Assembly: GCA_029335935.2 (NCBI GenBank)
Contig: JARJMV020000008.1
Location: forward strand, 1 to 16,146
DNA: 16,146 bases
Reading direction: 5' to 3'
Origin: a bacterium
GTDB lineage: Bacteria > Armatimonadota > Fimbriimonadia > Fimbriimonadales > GBS-DC
The position numbers and the translations under genes were made by a program. The first letter of the stretch is position 1, and every line of letters starts with the position of its first letter. The notes beneath the pieces are model-generated. The model saw nothing but the letters and a program-made list of their open reading frames with translations, ran no database searches and was not told where the DNA came from. Below, piece by piece: positions 6,431-14,317 of this stretch.

Positions 6431-8083
6431 ATGCGATGGTTCTGGTGTTGGGCTGTTAGCGCAGGCGTGTTGGCAAGCGCGTCTCCCCAGTCGTTGCCGT
6501 CGTCGGTCGCGCTCACACGGCGCATGGGGCTGGAAGGGCGCGTGATGTGGGTGGATGCCACCGCGAACCTCCACTGGCTGATCGACCGCGTGCAGGTGCA
6601 GCAGTTCGTGCGCCGTTGCCGCGCGGTAGGAATCAACCTGATAGTGCTGGATGTCAAGCCTATCAGCGGGCATGTGCTTTACAACAGCCAGATAGCGCCC
6701 AAACTCACCGAGTGGCGCGGCGTGCAGGTGCCACCCGACTTGGATGTGTTGCAGATGTTTCTGGAAGAGGCGCACGCCGTCGGACTGGAGGTGCATGCGA
6801 ACATCAATGTGCTGTCGGAGGGGCACAAGATGTTCAACACGGGTCCGGCGTATGAGCGAGCCGACTGGCAGATGGTCGCCTATTCGCGTCGGCGCACGCT
6901 GGTGTTGCCTGACGGCTCGCGCTATGATTTGAATCGGTTCGACACAACGCCGCCGCCCGATGGGATTGCAGCGTATCGGCGCAACCCTGCGCCCCCGCCG
7001 CCTGCAGGACGCAACTGGGCATATGCGATACTCAGCGACGACCTGCGCGTGCAGGCGGTGGTGGACGGGATGTTCGTCGCGCGTTCGCTCACGCCGCCCG
7101 AGAACGGCTGGATACTCCTCGCCGACGGTCAAGCGGCGCAGAACTTGGAGCGGCTCAGCCTGCTCGGAACCCCGCTCACCCTGCAGACGCAGCCCATCCT
7201 GCAGCCGATTGCCGAATCGGACACGGAAGGGATTGCCGTGTTTGTGAACCCGCTCCACCCAGAGGTGCGCACGCGGCTACTGGCGATTATCCGCGAGATT
7301 TGCCAGCACTATCCCATCGACGGCTTCGTGCTGGATCGGATGCGTTGGGCGAATGTGTATACCGACTTCTCGGAGCGCACGCGCGCGGCGTTCGAGGCGC
7401 AATACGGGCGCGTGAACAACTGGCCCGACGACATCGTGCGCCCCCCCGTGTTGCCACGCGAGGGCTACGAGCGCGGTGTGCGGTTTGCGCAGTGGGCAGA
7501 GTTCCGCGCCAGCGTGATTCGCGACCTGCTGCGCGACATCCGTCGCGTCGTTGAGTCCGTGCGCCCGATGCCCATCGGCGCATATGTGGGCAGCTGGTAT
7601 CCCATCTATTTCGAACTGGGCGTGAACTGGGGCAGCGATAGTTTAGCGCGTCCCTACGGCTTCGTCAGCCCCGAATATCGGCTCACCTCCTACCTGTACG
7701 ATATGGACTACCTGATGCCCGGCGTCTACTACAGTATCCCCTTCATGAACGAAGCCGCGCTGTACGACAGCGACGAGATACGCACGGTGGAAGGCATGAC
7801 GCGCCGCGTGATGGATTGGACGAACGGCGACCTGTTCGTCTACGCGGGGATATACGCGCTGGATTATCGGGGCGACCCTGCAGGTTTTGAACGGGCGATT
7901 CGCGCCGCGCGGCTCAACTCGCACGGCGTGATGCTCTTCGACGCCTCGCATATCGTGCAGTGGGATTGGTGGGACGCCATCCAGCGCGGGTTGGGCGCGT
8001 CGGAAGGCTCCGACACGACGCTCGCGCCCCATCAGCTGCCCTCGCTCCTGCCAAGTTTGCGCAACGGGGGCGGCGGCTCGTGA
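6431..8083 (+). CDS. Secreted GHL10-like (family 10 glycosidase-like, YngK/DUF187-related) protein
   Basis: The preferred start is ATG 6431, giving 550 residues with a signal peptide (hydrophobic stretch to about residue 16, cleavage likely after ASA at 16-18). The frame is open further upstream to 6242, but that part overlaps the GH5 gene on the other strand. The catalytic barrel begins at GRVMWVDA (36-43) and continues through INLIVLDVKP, VGLEVHANINVLSEGHKM and, later, PIDGFVLDRMRWANVYTDFS (296-314), MPIGAYVGSWYP and the final GVMLFDASHI. These are the strands of GHL10-type putative glycosidases, implicated in peptidoglycan or polysaccharide cleavage. Residues about 198-262 look like a beta-rich insertion (VDGMFVARS, GWILLADGQAAQNLERL) splitting the barrel. 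The likely location is periplasm or outside the cell. Catalytic residues are not assigned. Confidence 0.8.
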   Translation: MRWFWCWAVSAGVLASASPQSLPSSVALTRRMGLEGRVMWVDATANLHWLIDRVQVQQFVRRCRAVGINLIVLDVKPISGHVLYNSQIAPKLTEWRGVQVPPDLDVLQMFLEEAHAVGLEVHANINVLSEGHKMFNTGPAYERADWQMVAYSRRRTLVLPDGSRYDLNRFDTTPPPDGIAAYRRNPAPPPPAGRNWAYAILSDDLRVQAVVDGMFVARSLTPPENGWILLADGQAAQNLERLSLLGTPLTLQTQPILQPIAESDTEGIAVFVNPLHPEVRTRLLAIIREICQHYPIDGFVLDRMRWANVYTDFSERTRAAFEAQYGRVNNWPDDIVRPPVLPREGYERGVRFAQWAEFRASVIRDLLRDIRRVVESVRPMPIGAYVGSWYPIYFELGVNWGSDSLARPYGFVSPEYRLTSYLYDMDYLMPGVYYSIPFMNEAALYDSDEIRTVEGMTRRVMDWTNGDLFVYAGIYALDYRGDPAGFERAIRAARLNSHGVMLFDASHIVQWDWWDAIQRGLGASEGSDTTLAPHQLPSLLPSLRNGGGGS

Positions 8084-8085
8084 GG

Positions 8086-8091
8086 TATAAT
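8086..8091 (+). promoter_or_regulatory. -10 element of miaB (possible leaderless promoter)
   Basis: A perfect TATAAT lies 2 bp after the GHL10 stop codon and ends 8 nt before GTG 8100. A transcript starting 6-8 nt downstream would begin at or next to that GTG and would largely exclude the AGGGGTGA sequence at 8096-8103 that could otherwise serve ATG 8109. No -35 match is evident. Confidence 0.5.
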
Positions 8092-8099
8092 CCGTAGGG

Positions 8100-9449
8100 G
8101 TGAACACCATGCCGCGCTACAAAATTCTCACCTGGGGCTGCCAGATGAACGAGGAAGACTCCGAGCAGATGAGCCTCTACCTGCAGGAGCGTGGGTACGA
8201 ACCTGCCGAGACGGTAGATGACGCCGATGTGGTGTTGCTCAACACCTGCTCGGTACGGCGCAAGCCCGAAGATAAGGTGTTCAGCACGCTGGGCAGTCTG
8301 CGCTCGCTCAAACAGCGCAAGCCCCATCTGGTGATAGGCGTGTGCGGCTGCATGGCGCAGCTGCGCGCGGACGAAATCCGCCAAAAAGCCCCCTATGTGG
8401 ATATGATTATCGGCACGGCACATGTGGCGCAGGTCGGCGCACTGGTGGAAGAGGTGGTGCAAAAACGCCGACTCGCCATGCGGCTCGAGCTACCCGAACG
8501 CAAAGGCGCCATCGTCACCGACATCCCCCAACGCAAAGTCGACCGCCAGCCGAAGCTGAAAGCGTTCGTGCCCATCCAGTACGGCTGCGATAAGTTCTGC
8601 ACCTTCTGCATCGTGCCCACCACGCGCGGGCGCGAACGCAGCCGACCTACCGCCGATATCCTCGACGAAATCCAACGCCTCGCCGAGCGCGGCACAAAAG
8701 AGGTCACCCTGCTGGGGCAAACGGTCAACTCCTACGGCAAGAACCTATTGGAGGGGCGCGTGCCCTTCGCGCGACTGCTCAAACTAATCAGCGATATTCC
8801 CGGCATCGAGCGCATCCGCTACACCTCGCCCTACCCACGCGACTTCCGAGACGACCTGATTAACGCCATCGCTGAACTGCCCAAAGTGATGGAGCATGTC
8901 CATCTCCCGTTGCAATCGGGCGACAACGAGGTGCTGAAGGCGATGCGCCGCCTCTACACCGTGGAGCTGTTTGAAGAGATTGTCCACAAGCTGCGCGAGC
9001 GCGTGCCCGAAATCGCCATCACCACCGACATCATCGTGGGATTCCCAGGCGAGACCGACGAGCAGTTCGAGAACACGCTCCAAGTGGTGGAGCGCGTGCG
9101 CTTCGACGGCGCCTACATGTTCGCTTACAGCCCCCGTCCGGGCACGCCTGCGGCGGAGATGGAGCGCCAAATCCCGCGCGCGGTCAAGCAGGAGCGTCTC
9201 CAACGGCTCATCGACTTGCAAAATCGCATCACTTGCGAAATCAACAGCGCGCAGGTGGGGCGCGTGTTCGAGGTGCTGGTGGAGGGACCCAGCCAGAAAG
9301 ACCCGACGAAGTTGGCAGGTTTCACGCGCGAGAACAAGATGATGCACTTCGTGGGTTCACATGACCTTATCGGTCGGATTGTGCGGGTGCGCGCCGACGA
9401 AGCGCACCTGTGGGGGTTCTACGGCACTGTGGTTCCTACGGCGCAGTAG
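8100..9449 (+). CDS. miaB: tRNA-2-methylthio-N6-dimethylallyladenosine synthase (MiaB)
   Basis: Radical-SAM methylthiotransferase that adds a methylthio group to i6A37 of tRNAs reading UNN codons. With the GTG start the protein is 449 residues, normal for MiaB. The N-terminal UPF0004 domain has the three auxiliary-cluster cysteines C14 (WGCQMN), C50 (NTCSVR) and C84 (GCGCMAQ pattern). The radical SAM motif CDKFCTFC gives C163, C167 and C170 and is followed by VPTTRGRERSR. GETDEQF and the LPLQSGDNEVLKAMRR block are also present. A C-terminal TRAM domain (about 380-446) binds RNA. MiaB-specific wording such as CSVR and VPTTRGRERSR favours MiaB over MtaB or RimO. The alternative start ATG 8109 removes three residues and would match the common MPRYKxxTWGCQMN beginning; which start is used depends on the transcription start site. 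It follows the GHL10 gene by 16 bp but seems to have its own promoter. Confidence 0.95.
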   Translation: MNTMPRYKILTWGCQMNEEDSEQMSLYLQERGYEPAETVDDADVVLLNTCSVRRKPEDKVFSTLGSLRSLKQRKPHLVIGVCGCMAQLRADEIRQKAPYVDMIIGTAHVAQVGALVEEVVQKRRLAMRLELPERKGAIVTDIPQRKVDRQPKLKAFVPIQYGCDKFCTFCIVPTTRGRERSRPTADILDEIQRLAERGTKEVTLLGQTVNSYGKNLLEGRVPFARLLKLISDIPGIERIRYTSPYPRDFRDDLINAIAELPKVMEHVHLPLQSGDNEVLKAMRRLYTVELFEEIVHKLRERVPEIAITTDIIVGFPGETDEQFENTLQVVERVRFDGAYMFAYSPRPGTPAAEMERQIPRAVKQERLQRLIDLQNRITCEINSAQVGRVFEVLVEGPSQKDPTKLAGFTRENKMMHFVGSHDLIGRIVRVRADEAHLWGFYGTVVPTAQ

Positions 9450-9482
9450 GAGTTCGGCGCGGCGCGTGGAATAGGCGGTTTG

Positions 9483-10907
9483 ATGAACCGTTGGCTAATC
9501 CGACTGCTGTTCGCGCTGGCGGTGGGCGGCGTGATGGGCAGCGCGCTCTGGAACAACATCGCCACCAATCGGCTAATCGAGCAGGCGACAGGCGAGAACC
9601 GCGCGCAGCAGACCGTCGCGCTCGCTGCACTGGCGCGGCGCGACGACTTTTTCGACCTCATCCAGTCGCGGAAGTTGCCCGCGCGCCTGCGCGTGGCGGA
9701 CGGCGTGGAGGCGATGAACAACCCTGACGGCGTAAAAATCGCGCTGGCGATGTTGCGCGACCCCGACCCGCGCGTGCGCGACCGATTTCTGGAGACGCTG
9801 ATTAGTATCGGCAAAGACAATCTGGAGGCGGTTGCGGAAGGTTTGAAGCACAGCGACGGGAAGGTGCGCAACGGCACGGTTGAGGCGATGATTGCGCTGG
9901 GCGAGCCATCGCTGCCCCACGCGCTGAAGATGTTTGAAGAGGGCGCGGCGCGCGCCGCTGCGACAGAGGTGCTGGCGCATTTTGGCGCAAGGAGCACAGA
10001 AGGGCTGCTGCGTATCATCGCGACTAAAGACGACGAGGGGTTGCGCTTAGACGCTGTCGCGGCGCTGGGGCGTATCGGCGACCGCCGCGCGACTGGGGCA
10101 ATCCTGCCGTTTCTGAAGCTGCCCCCTGAAAAACGGCGCGTGGCGCTGTCGGCGCTGGGTAGCATCGCCGACCCGTCCACCGAGCGCGTGCTGATAGAGG
10201 CGTTGCGTTCCGAGTCGGACGACCCCGACGCGCGCGCGCAGGTCGCGCTGGGGCTGGGCGCGATAGCGACGCCGAACGCGCTGCGCGCCCTACAAGACGC
10301 GCTTGGGTCGCTCAACCTAGCGGTGGCGGACGCAGCGGCGATAGGGTTCCAACGCGCGGGCGCACGCGCGCTGCCTATCTTAGCGGAGTCGGCGCGTCAT
10401 CCGAACCCTGCAGTGCGTCGTCGCGTCGCCGTGGGGCTGGGCGGTATCCCTGAGGCGCAGGCGGCGACGCTTCTGGGCGCGTTGCTTAACGATCGCGAGC
10501 CGACCGTGCGACGCGCCGCCGCCGATGCGCTGGGCGCCATCGGACGCGCGGAAGCGGTTCCAATACTTGTGCGTGCGCTCAGCCATCCTGACGGCGGCGT
10601 TGTGGAGCGCGCCGCGCAGAGCCTCGCGAAAATCGGCGCGCCCGCAGTGCGTCCCCTGATAGACGCGCTGGGCGATGATAACGCCACCCGAGCCTACTGG
10701 GCGGCAATCGCGCTCAGCCAGATTGACGACGCGGAGCCTGCCCTGCTCCAAGCCGCCCAGACGACTCGCACGCGCCGATACGCGCTCCTCGCGCTGATTG
10801 AACGTAATAGCACGGCGGCGATACCGCTACTCCAGCAGGCGGCGAACGCGCCCGACCCCGACCTACGCGCGCTTGCCCAGCGCGGCTTGCAGCAACTTGC
10901 GCCATGA
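9483..10907 (+). CDS. Membrane-anchored HEAT-repeat protein
   Basis: The 474-residue protein (ATG 9483; a TTG at 9480 would add one residue) has one N-terminal hydrophobic segment (residues 4-23), either an uncleaved signal anchor or a signal peptide. The rest is roughly a dozen HEAT/PBS-lyase-like repeats of about 30-33 residues. Typical repeat signatures are DPDPRVRDRFLETLISIG, RLDAVAALGRIGD, PNPAVRRRVAVGLG and EPTVRRAAADALGAIG. Such alpha-solenoids mediate protein-protein binding; no catalytic motif is visible. It lies 33 bp downstream of miaB with a weak AGGCGG ribosome site, and its stop overlaps the start of the next small membrane protein (ATGA), so the two products probably act together. 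The function is unknown. Confidence 0.85.
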   Translation: MNRWLIRLLFALAVGGVMGSALWNNIATNRLIEQATGENRAQQTVALAALARRDDFFDLIQSRKLPARLRVADGVEAMNNPDGVKIALAMLRDPDPRVRDRFLETLISIGKDNLEAVAEGLKHSDGKVRNGTVEAMIALGEPSLPHALKMFEEGAARAAATEVLAHFGARSTEGLLRIIATKDDEGLRLDAVAALGRIGDRRATGAILPFLKLPPEKRRVALSALGSIADPSTERVLIEALRSESDDPDARAQVALGLGAIATPNALRALQDALGSLNLAVADAAAIGFQRAGARALPILAESARHPNPAVRRRVAVGLGGIPEAQAATLLGALLNDREPTVRRAAADALGAIGRAEAVPILVRALSHPDGGVVERAAQSLAKIGAPAVRPLIDALGDDNATRAYWAAIALSQIDDAEPALLQAAQTTRTRRYALLALIERNSTAAIPLLQQAANAPDPDLRALAQRGLQQLAP

Positions 10908-11215
10908 AACCGCCTCGCGACTGGCTCGGACGCGCCTTCGCCCTGCTCATCACCGCGCTCGGCGTCGCGCTGATGCTTATCTGCTTCTACTTAGCCTATC
11001 GGCAGTTCACCACGCCCCCGCGCGAGCTGATGAACAACCCCGCCACCAACCAGCCCGACTTGGGCAGCATCGCGACTGGCGTCTGGACAAGTTTGCGGTC
11101 AATCTTGCTGTTGCTGGTAATGGTGATAGCAGGCGGTATGATAGCCAATCGCGGCGTGGGACTCTATCTGAATGTGCGTCGCGCGGAGCAAGAGGAGACC
11201 CGCGCGCAGCATTAG
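10904..11215 (+). CDS. Small two-TM membrane protein of unknown function
   Basis: The 103-residue product has two hydrophobic helices (about 10-32 and 66-82) joined by a polar, proline/asparagine-rich loop, and ends in a charged tail (RRAEQEETRAQH). No family is recognised. ATG 10904 overlaps the TGA of the HEAT-repeat gene by 4 nt, indicating translational coupling. Its TAG (11213-11215) overlaps the stop codon of the convergent kinase gene. A role as a membrane partner of the HEAT-repeat protein is inference from the overlap only. Confidence 0.75.
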   Translation: MKPPRDWLGRAFALLITALGVALMLICFYLAYRQFTTPPRELMNNPATNQPDLGSIATGVWTSLRSILLLLVMVIAGGMIANRGVGLYLNVRRAEQEETRAQH

Positions 11216-12468
11216 GGCGCCTCGATAAAGAGGGGCAACTTCACGCGGAAGGTGCTGCCCACGCGATACTCGCTCTCGACTTCCACCGTGCCGTCGTGCG
11301 CTTCGACGATATGTTTCACGATGGCAAGCCCCAACCCTGTGCCCCCCTCCTCGCGCGAGCGCGCCTTGTCGACGCGATAGAACCGCTCGAAGATGCGCGG
11401 TAGCGCCTCGCTGGGGATGCCGATGCCCGTGTCGGCGACCTCGATGACGGCGTGGGTATCGTGCGCGTAGGCGCGTACCGCCACGGAGCCGTGCGGCTTA
11501 TTGTAGCGTATCGCGTTGCTCAGCAGGTTCAGCAACACTTGCAGAATCTGGTCGCGATTTGCCAACAGTTTCAGCTCGGGCGTCGGCTCGGCGTGCAACT
11601 GCACTTGGTGGCGTTGCGCTTCGGCTTCCATCTCCTGCACGGCTTGCTGAATGAGCGGCGCGAGTTCGAACACCTCTTTGACAGGCGTCATCGACTCGGC
11701 GCGTGTGAGGGAGAGCAAATCGTCGGCGATGCGGGTGAGGCGGTCGGCTTCCTGCACAATCAGGTTCAGGAACCGCTGGCGCGTGGCGTGGGGCATTTCG
11801 GGGTCGTCGTGGATGGTCTCTGCCAGCGAGCGGATGGAAGCTAATGGCGTGCGGAACTCGTGCGAGACATTCGCCACGAAGTCGCGCCGCACCTGCTCCA
11901 AGCGCACCAGCTCGCTCTTGTCAATCAGCGCGATTGCGAAGAGGTGGCGCGAGTCGGCTTCGCCCAGATACCAGATGGTCGCCTCCGCTTGACGCTCTTT
12001 GGGGAAGCTGAAGGTGATTTCGCCCGACACAACCGACTGCCGCCGCGCCGCTTTTAGCATGAGCAGGTAGAGGTCGTAGCTGAAAGTGAGCGCGAGCAGC
12101 GATTTGCCCGTCATGTAGCGAAATCCGAACCATTCCAGCGCGACTCGGTTCGCATGGCGCAGCATCGCGTCCTCATCGCAGATGAGCAGCGGGATGGGCA
12201 TATGTTCAATCAGCGCGAGGCGGCGGCGTTGCTGACGGGTGAGTTCGAGGTTCAGCGTCTCTATCTGATCCCTCAGTTGCGTCGCGTGTTCGCGCAGCGC
12301 CGTGTAGCGCAGGTACACGCGCCGCGCGAAGTAGAGCGCGAGCAAAATCGTGCCCAGTGCGATTGCCGTAATCGCCTCGCGCCACGCGTTCGGCAAGTTC
12401 GGCAGTGCGGTGAGTAGGAGCAGCCCTGCGCTCATCAGTAGCGACGCGGGCAGCCAACGGAAACTCAT
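11212..12468 (-). CDS. PhoR-type membrane sensor histidine kinase
   Basis: The 418-residue kinase has two closely spaced N-terminal hydrophobic helices (about 8-23 and 31-48) with almost no periplasmic loop. A coiled-coil stretch follows (about 55-85), then a PAS-like domain (about 86-185). The H-box VSHEFRTP carries phosphoacceptor His203. The ATPase core shows the N-box NLLSNAIRYN (Asn318), DTGIGI (346-351), FERFYRVDKAR (361-370) and GTGLGLAIV (376-384). This architecture matches PhoR and related kinases. The lack of a sizeable extracytoplasmic sensor suggests detection within the membrane, through partners, or by the PAS domain. The start overlaps the TGA of the response regulator by 4 nt (ATGA), so the two form a cognate pair. 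The stimulus is not identifiable; phosphate is the family precedent, but no pst or phoU genes are in the window. Confidence 0.93.
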   Translation of the reverse strand: MSFRWLPASLLMSAGLLLLTALPNLPNAWREAITAIALGTILLALYFARRVYLRYTALREHATQLRDQIETLNLELTRQQRRRLALIEHMPIPLLICDEDAMLRHANRVALEWFGFRYMTGKSLLALTFSYDLYLLMLKAARRQSVVSGEITFSFPKERQAEATIWYLGEADSRHLFAIALIDKSELVRLEQVRRDFVANVSHEFRTPLASIRSLAETIHDDPEMPHATRQRFLNLIVQEADRLTRIADDLLSLTRAESMTPVKEVFELAPLIQQAVQEMEAEAQRHQVQLHAEPTPELKLLANRDQILQVLLNLLSNAIRYNKPHGSVAVRAYAHDTHAVIEVADTGIGIPSEALPRIFERFYRVDKARSREEGGTGLGLAIVKHIVEAHDGTVEVESEYRVGSTFRVKLPLFIEAP

Positions 12469-13169
12469 GCCTCGAAACGATACCCGCTGCCGCGCACCGT
12501 CTGAATGTAGCGCGGATTGCGAGGGTCAGGCTCCACTTTAGAGCGCAGCCAGCGGATATGCACATCCACCGTGCGCGGACTGACATAAGTGCCCAAGCCC
12601 CACACATGATCCAGCAACTGGTCGCGCGTGAACACTTTGCCCGGATGCGTGGCGAGCAGGGTCAGCAGCGCATACTCTTTTGGGGTCATCGGCACTTCTT
12701 CACCTGTTCGGTACACACGCCGCGCCTCCAGATCGATTTCCACCTCGCCGAACTGAATGCGTGGGGCAGCCACAGACTGTGAACGGCGCAGGATAGAGCG
12801 GATGCGCGCAATCAACTCCGCTACGCTGAACGGTTTGACGATGTAGTCGTCGCCGCCGAGCTCGAAGCCGCGAATTTTGTCCTCTTCCGCCGCGCGCGCC
12901 GTCAAAAACAGCACGGGCGTCTGACTATGCTGGCGAATAATCCGACACAGGTCGAAGCCGCTACGACTGGGCAACATCACATCCAAGATAACCAGGTGGG
13001 GCTGGTATTGGTTGAACAGTTGGAGCGCGTCTTCGGCGTTGTCGGCGACGAACACTTCGAGCCGCTCGCGTTGCAGGTTATATTGGAGCGTCTCGCACAG
13101 TACGGGGTCGTCCTCCACCAGCAGGATGCGCGCTTTAGGGGTGTTCTCGGCGTCGGCGTGCTTGCTCAT
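12465..13169 (-). CDS. PhoB/OmpR-family response regulator
   Basis: The 234-residue protein has an N-terminal receiver domain (residues 14-128) with acidic pocket ED-D (19-21), phosphoacceptor Asp63 in ILDVMLP, Thr90 and Lys112 (YIVKPF). The C-terminal winged-helix DNA-binding domain (about 138-234) contains MTPKEYALL, VWG and TVDVHIRWLRSKVEPDPRNPRYI, the OmpR/PhoB recognition region. It is phosphorylated by the kinase encoded next and activates or represses target promoters. A GAGGAG ribosome site lies inside the last codons of the upstream gene, whose stop is 2 nt before ATG 13169. Confidence 0.95.
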   Translation of the reverse strand: MSKHADAENTPKARILLVEDDPVLCETLQYNLQRERLEVFVADNAEDALQLFNQYQPHLVILDVMLPSRSGFDLCRIIRQHSQTPVLFLTARAAEEDKIRGFELGGDDYIVKPFSVAELIARIRSILRRSQSVAAPRIQFGEVEIDLEARRVYRTGEEVPMTPKEYALLTLLATHPGKVFTRDQLLDHVWGLGTYVSPRTVDVHIRWLRSKVEPDPRNPRYIQTVRGSGYRFEA

Positions 13170-13171
13170 CG

Positions 13172-14302
13172 CTACTCCTCCACGATGATTTCCACATTCG
13201 CACGGGGCACGACCGCAACCGTGCCGTCATCGAGGCGCGCCTTCAGCACGCGCGCGTGCGTGCCCGATTCGATCTCCATCAGCTCGGGCGGCAGTTCCAC
13301 CACGGTACCAAGCCTACCGAAGTAGGGTTCGCGAATGATGCGCACGGCGCTGCCGATATCGAGGGCTTGCGCCTCGCGGGCGGGCGGCGATTCGGGCAAG
13401 TGGCGGGGGTCTTCTAACGGCACAATGATTTCGGGGCGGATAACGCCCGCGCGGATTTGCGTTGCGCCATTGATGGAGGCCGTTTTACCTGCCAAGCTCG
13501 TGAGTAAGCGGAAGGTGCGGTTCGCCATCTGTATCGCGCCGAAACCCTCAGTCACGATGATCGAGAGTGGGATGTCTTCGGAGCCTGTAATTGCGACGCC
13601 GATGTCGCGTCCTAAGTATTGCACGAGGTCGGTATCGCGGATACCGCCTGCGACGATGCCGACTGCGCCGAGTTCGGCGGCGCGTCGGATGGCGTCGGCT
13701 TCCACGCTCGCGCCGCCCACTAATATCTGTGCCTGCACATCGTTCGGGATATGTTGCGCGGTGAGCGTCTCGCTGGGCGATTGCACCAGCACGCGCAGCA
13801 CGCCGCGCCGCTCGCCGCCCACCCCGAAGATGCCCTGAATGAGGGCGCCCTGCGTTTCAATCACCGCACCCTCTTGGGGCATCACTTTCACCACGCGCCC
13901 CTGCACATAGGCGTTCACATCGATGACTGTCGGCGGCTGGCGTACCCCGATGTGTCCCGTGACCTCCGAGATAAGCTCCACAGTGCCTTTCACGGGCGAT
14001 TTCGCCACGCCGCGAAACAACCCCAGAAAGCCTTTGGTTTCGGCAATCACTTGGTCTTTCTCGACCTCGTCGCCCTCTTTAACCTTAAGAGCGGAGCGGA
14101 TCTGCTTGGGCTCGATACCCAGTACCTGCGCGGCGCGCACCGTCTGCAAGATTCCAGGCAGCAGCGCGCGCGCCACCACCGTGTCGGGTTGCACAGTATC
14201 GCCCTCTTGCACCAGCACCTCGCCCTTGATGGGCAGGCGGCGCGTCTTCAAGATGAGCGTATTCGCACTGACAGTAAGTCCCGGAGTATATGCAGTGCCC
14301 AT
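13172..14302 (-). CDS. Conserved-type hypothetical protein with lipoyl-like/barrel-sandwich segments and C-terminal KOW-like segment
   Basis: The 376-residue protein is not an enzyme I recognise. It is rich in beta strands and glycine turns. Residues 24-50 (GEVLVQEGDTVQPDTVV) and 72-115 (LKVKEGDEVEKDQVIAE...SPVKGTVE) look like biotinyl/lipoyl or RnfC-type barrel-sandwich hybrid motifs. Another such segment at 131-156 reads VQGRVVKVMPQEGAVIETQG. No biotinylation or lipoylation lysine motif stands out. A central alpha/beta part (about 192-265) contains ILVGGASVEADAIRRAAELGAVGIVAGGIRD. The C-terminus (about 316-375) ends in a KOW-like turn (YFGRLGTVVELP) and VVPRANVEIIVE. There is no signal peptide or membrane helix. 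It sits between tatC (15 nt) and the response regulator gene (2 nt), clearly in the same operon. A GAGGAG ribosome site precedes ATG 14302. The function is unknown; a scaffold or carrier role is speculation. Confidence 0.75.
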   Translation of the reverse strand: MGTAYTPGLTVSANTLILKTRRLPIKGEVLVQEGDTVQPDTVVARALLPGILQTVRAAQVLGIEPKQIRSALKVKEGDEVEKDQVIAETKGFLGLFRGVAKSPVKGTVELISEVTGHIGVRQPPTVIDVNAYVQGRVVKVMPQEGAVIETQGALIQGIFGVGGERRGVLRVLVQSPSETLTAQHIPNDVQAQILVGGASVEADAIRRAAELGAVGIVAGGIRDTDLVQYLGRDIGVAITGSEDIPLSIIVTEGFGAIQMANRTFRLLTSLAGKTASINGATQIRAGVIRPEIIVPLEDPRHLPESPPAREAQALDIGSAVRIIREPYFGRLGTVVELPPELMEIESGTHARVLKARLDDGTVAVVPRANVEIIVEE

Positions 14303-14317
14303 TCGTTGCTCTCCTCA

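Noticed and set aside
6314..7258. 314-codon minus-strand open frame
   Set aside because: Antisense to the GHL10-like gene; Arg/His-rich shadow with no recognisable domain.
9419..10315. 298-codon minus-strand open frame
   Set aside because: Antisense to the HEAT-repeat gene, Ser/Arg/Ala-rich; its apparent periodicity mirrors the HEAT repeats.
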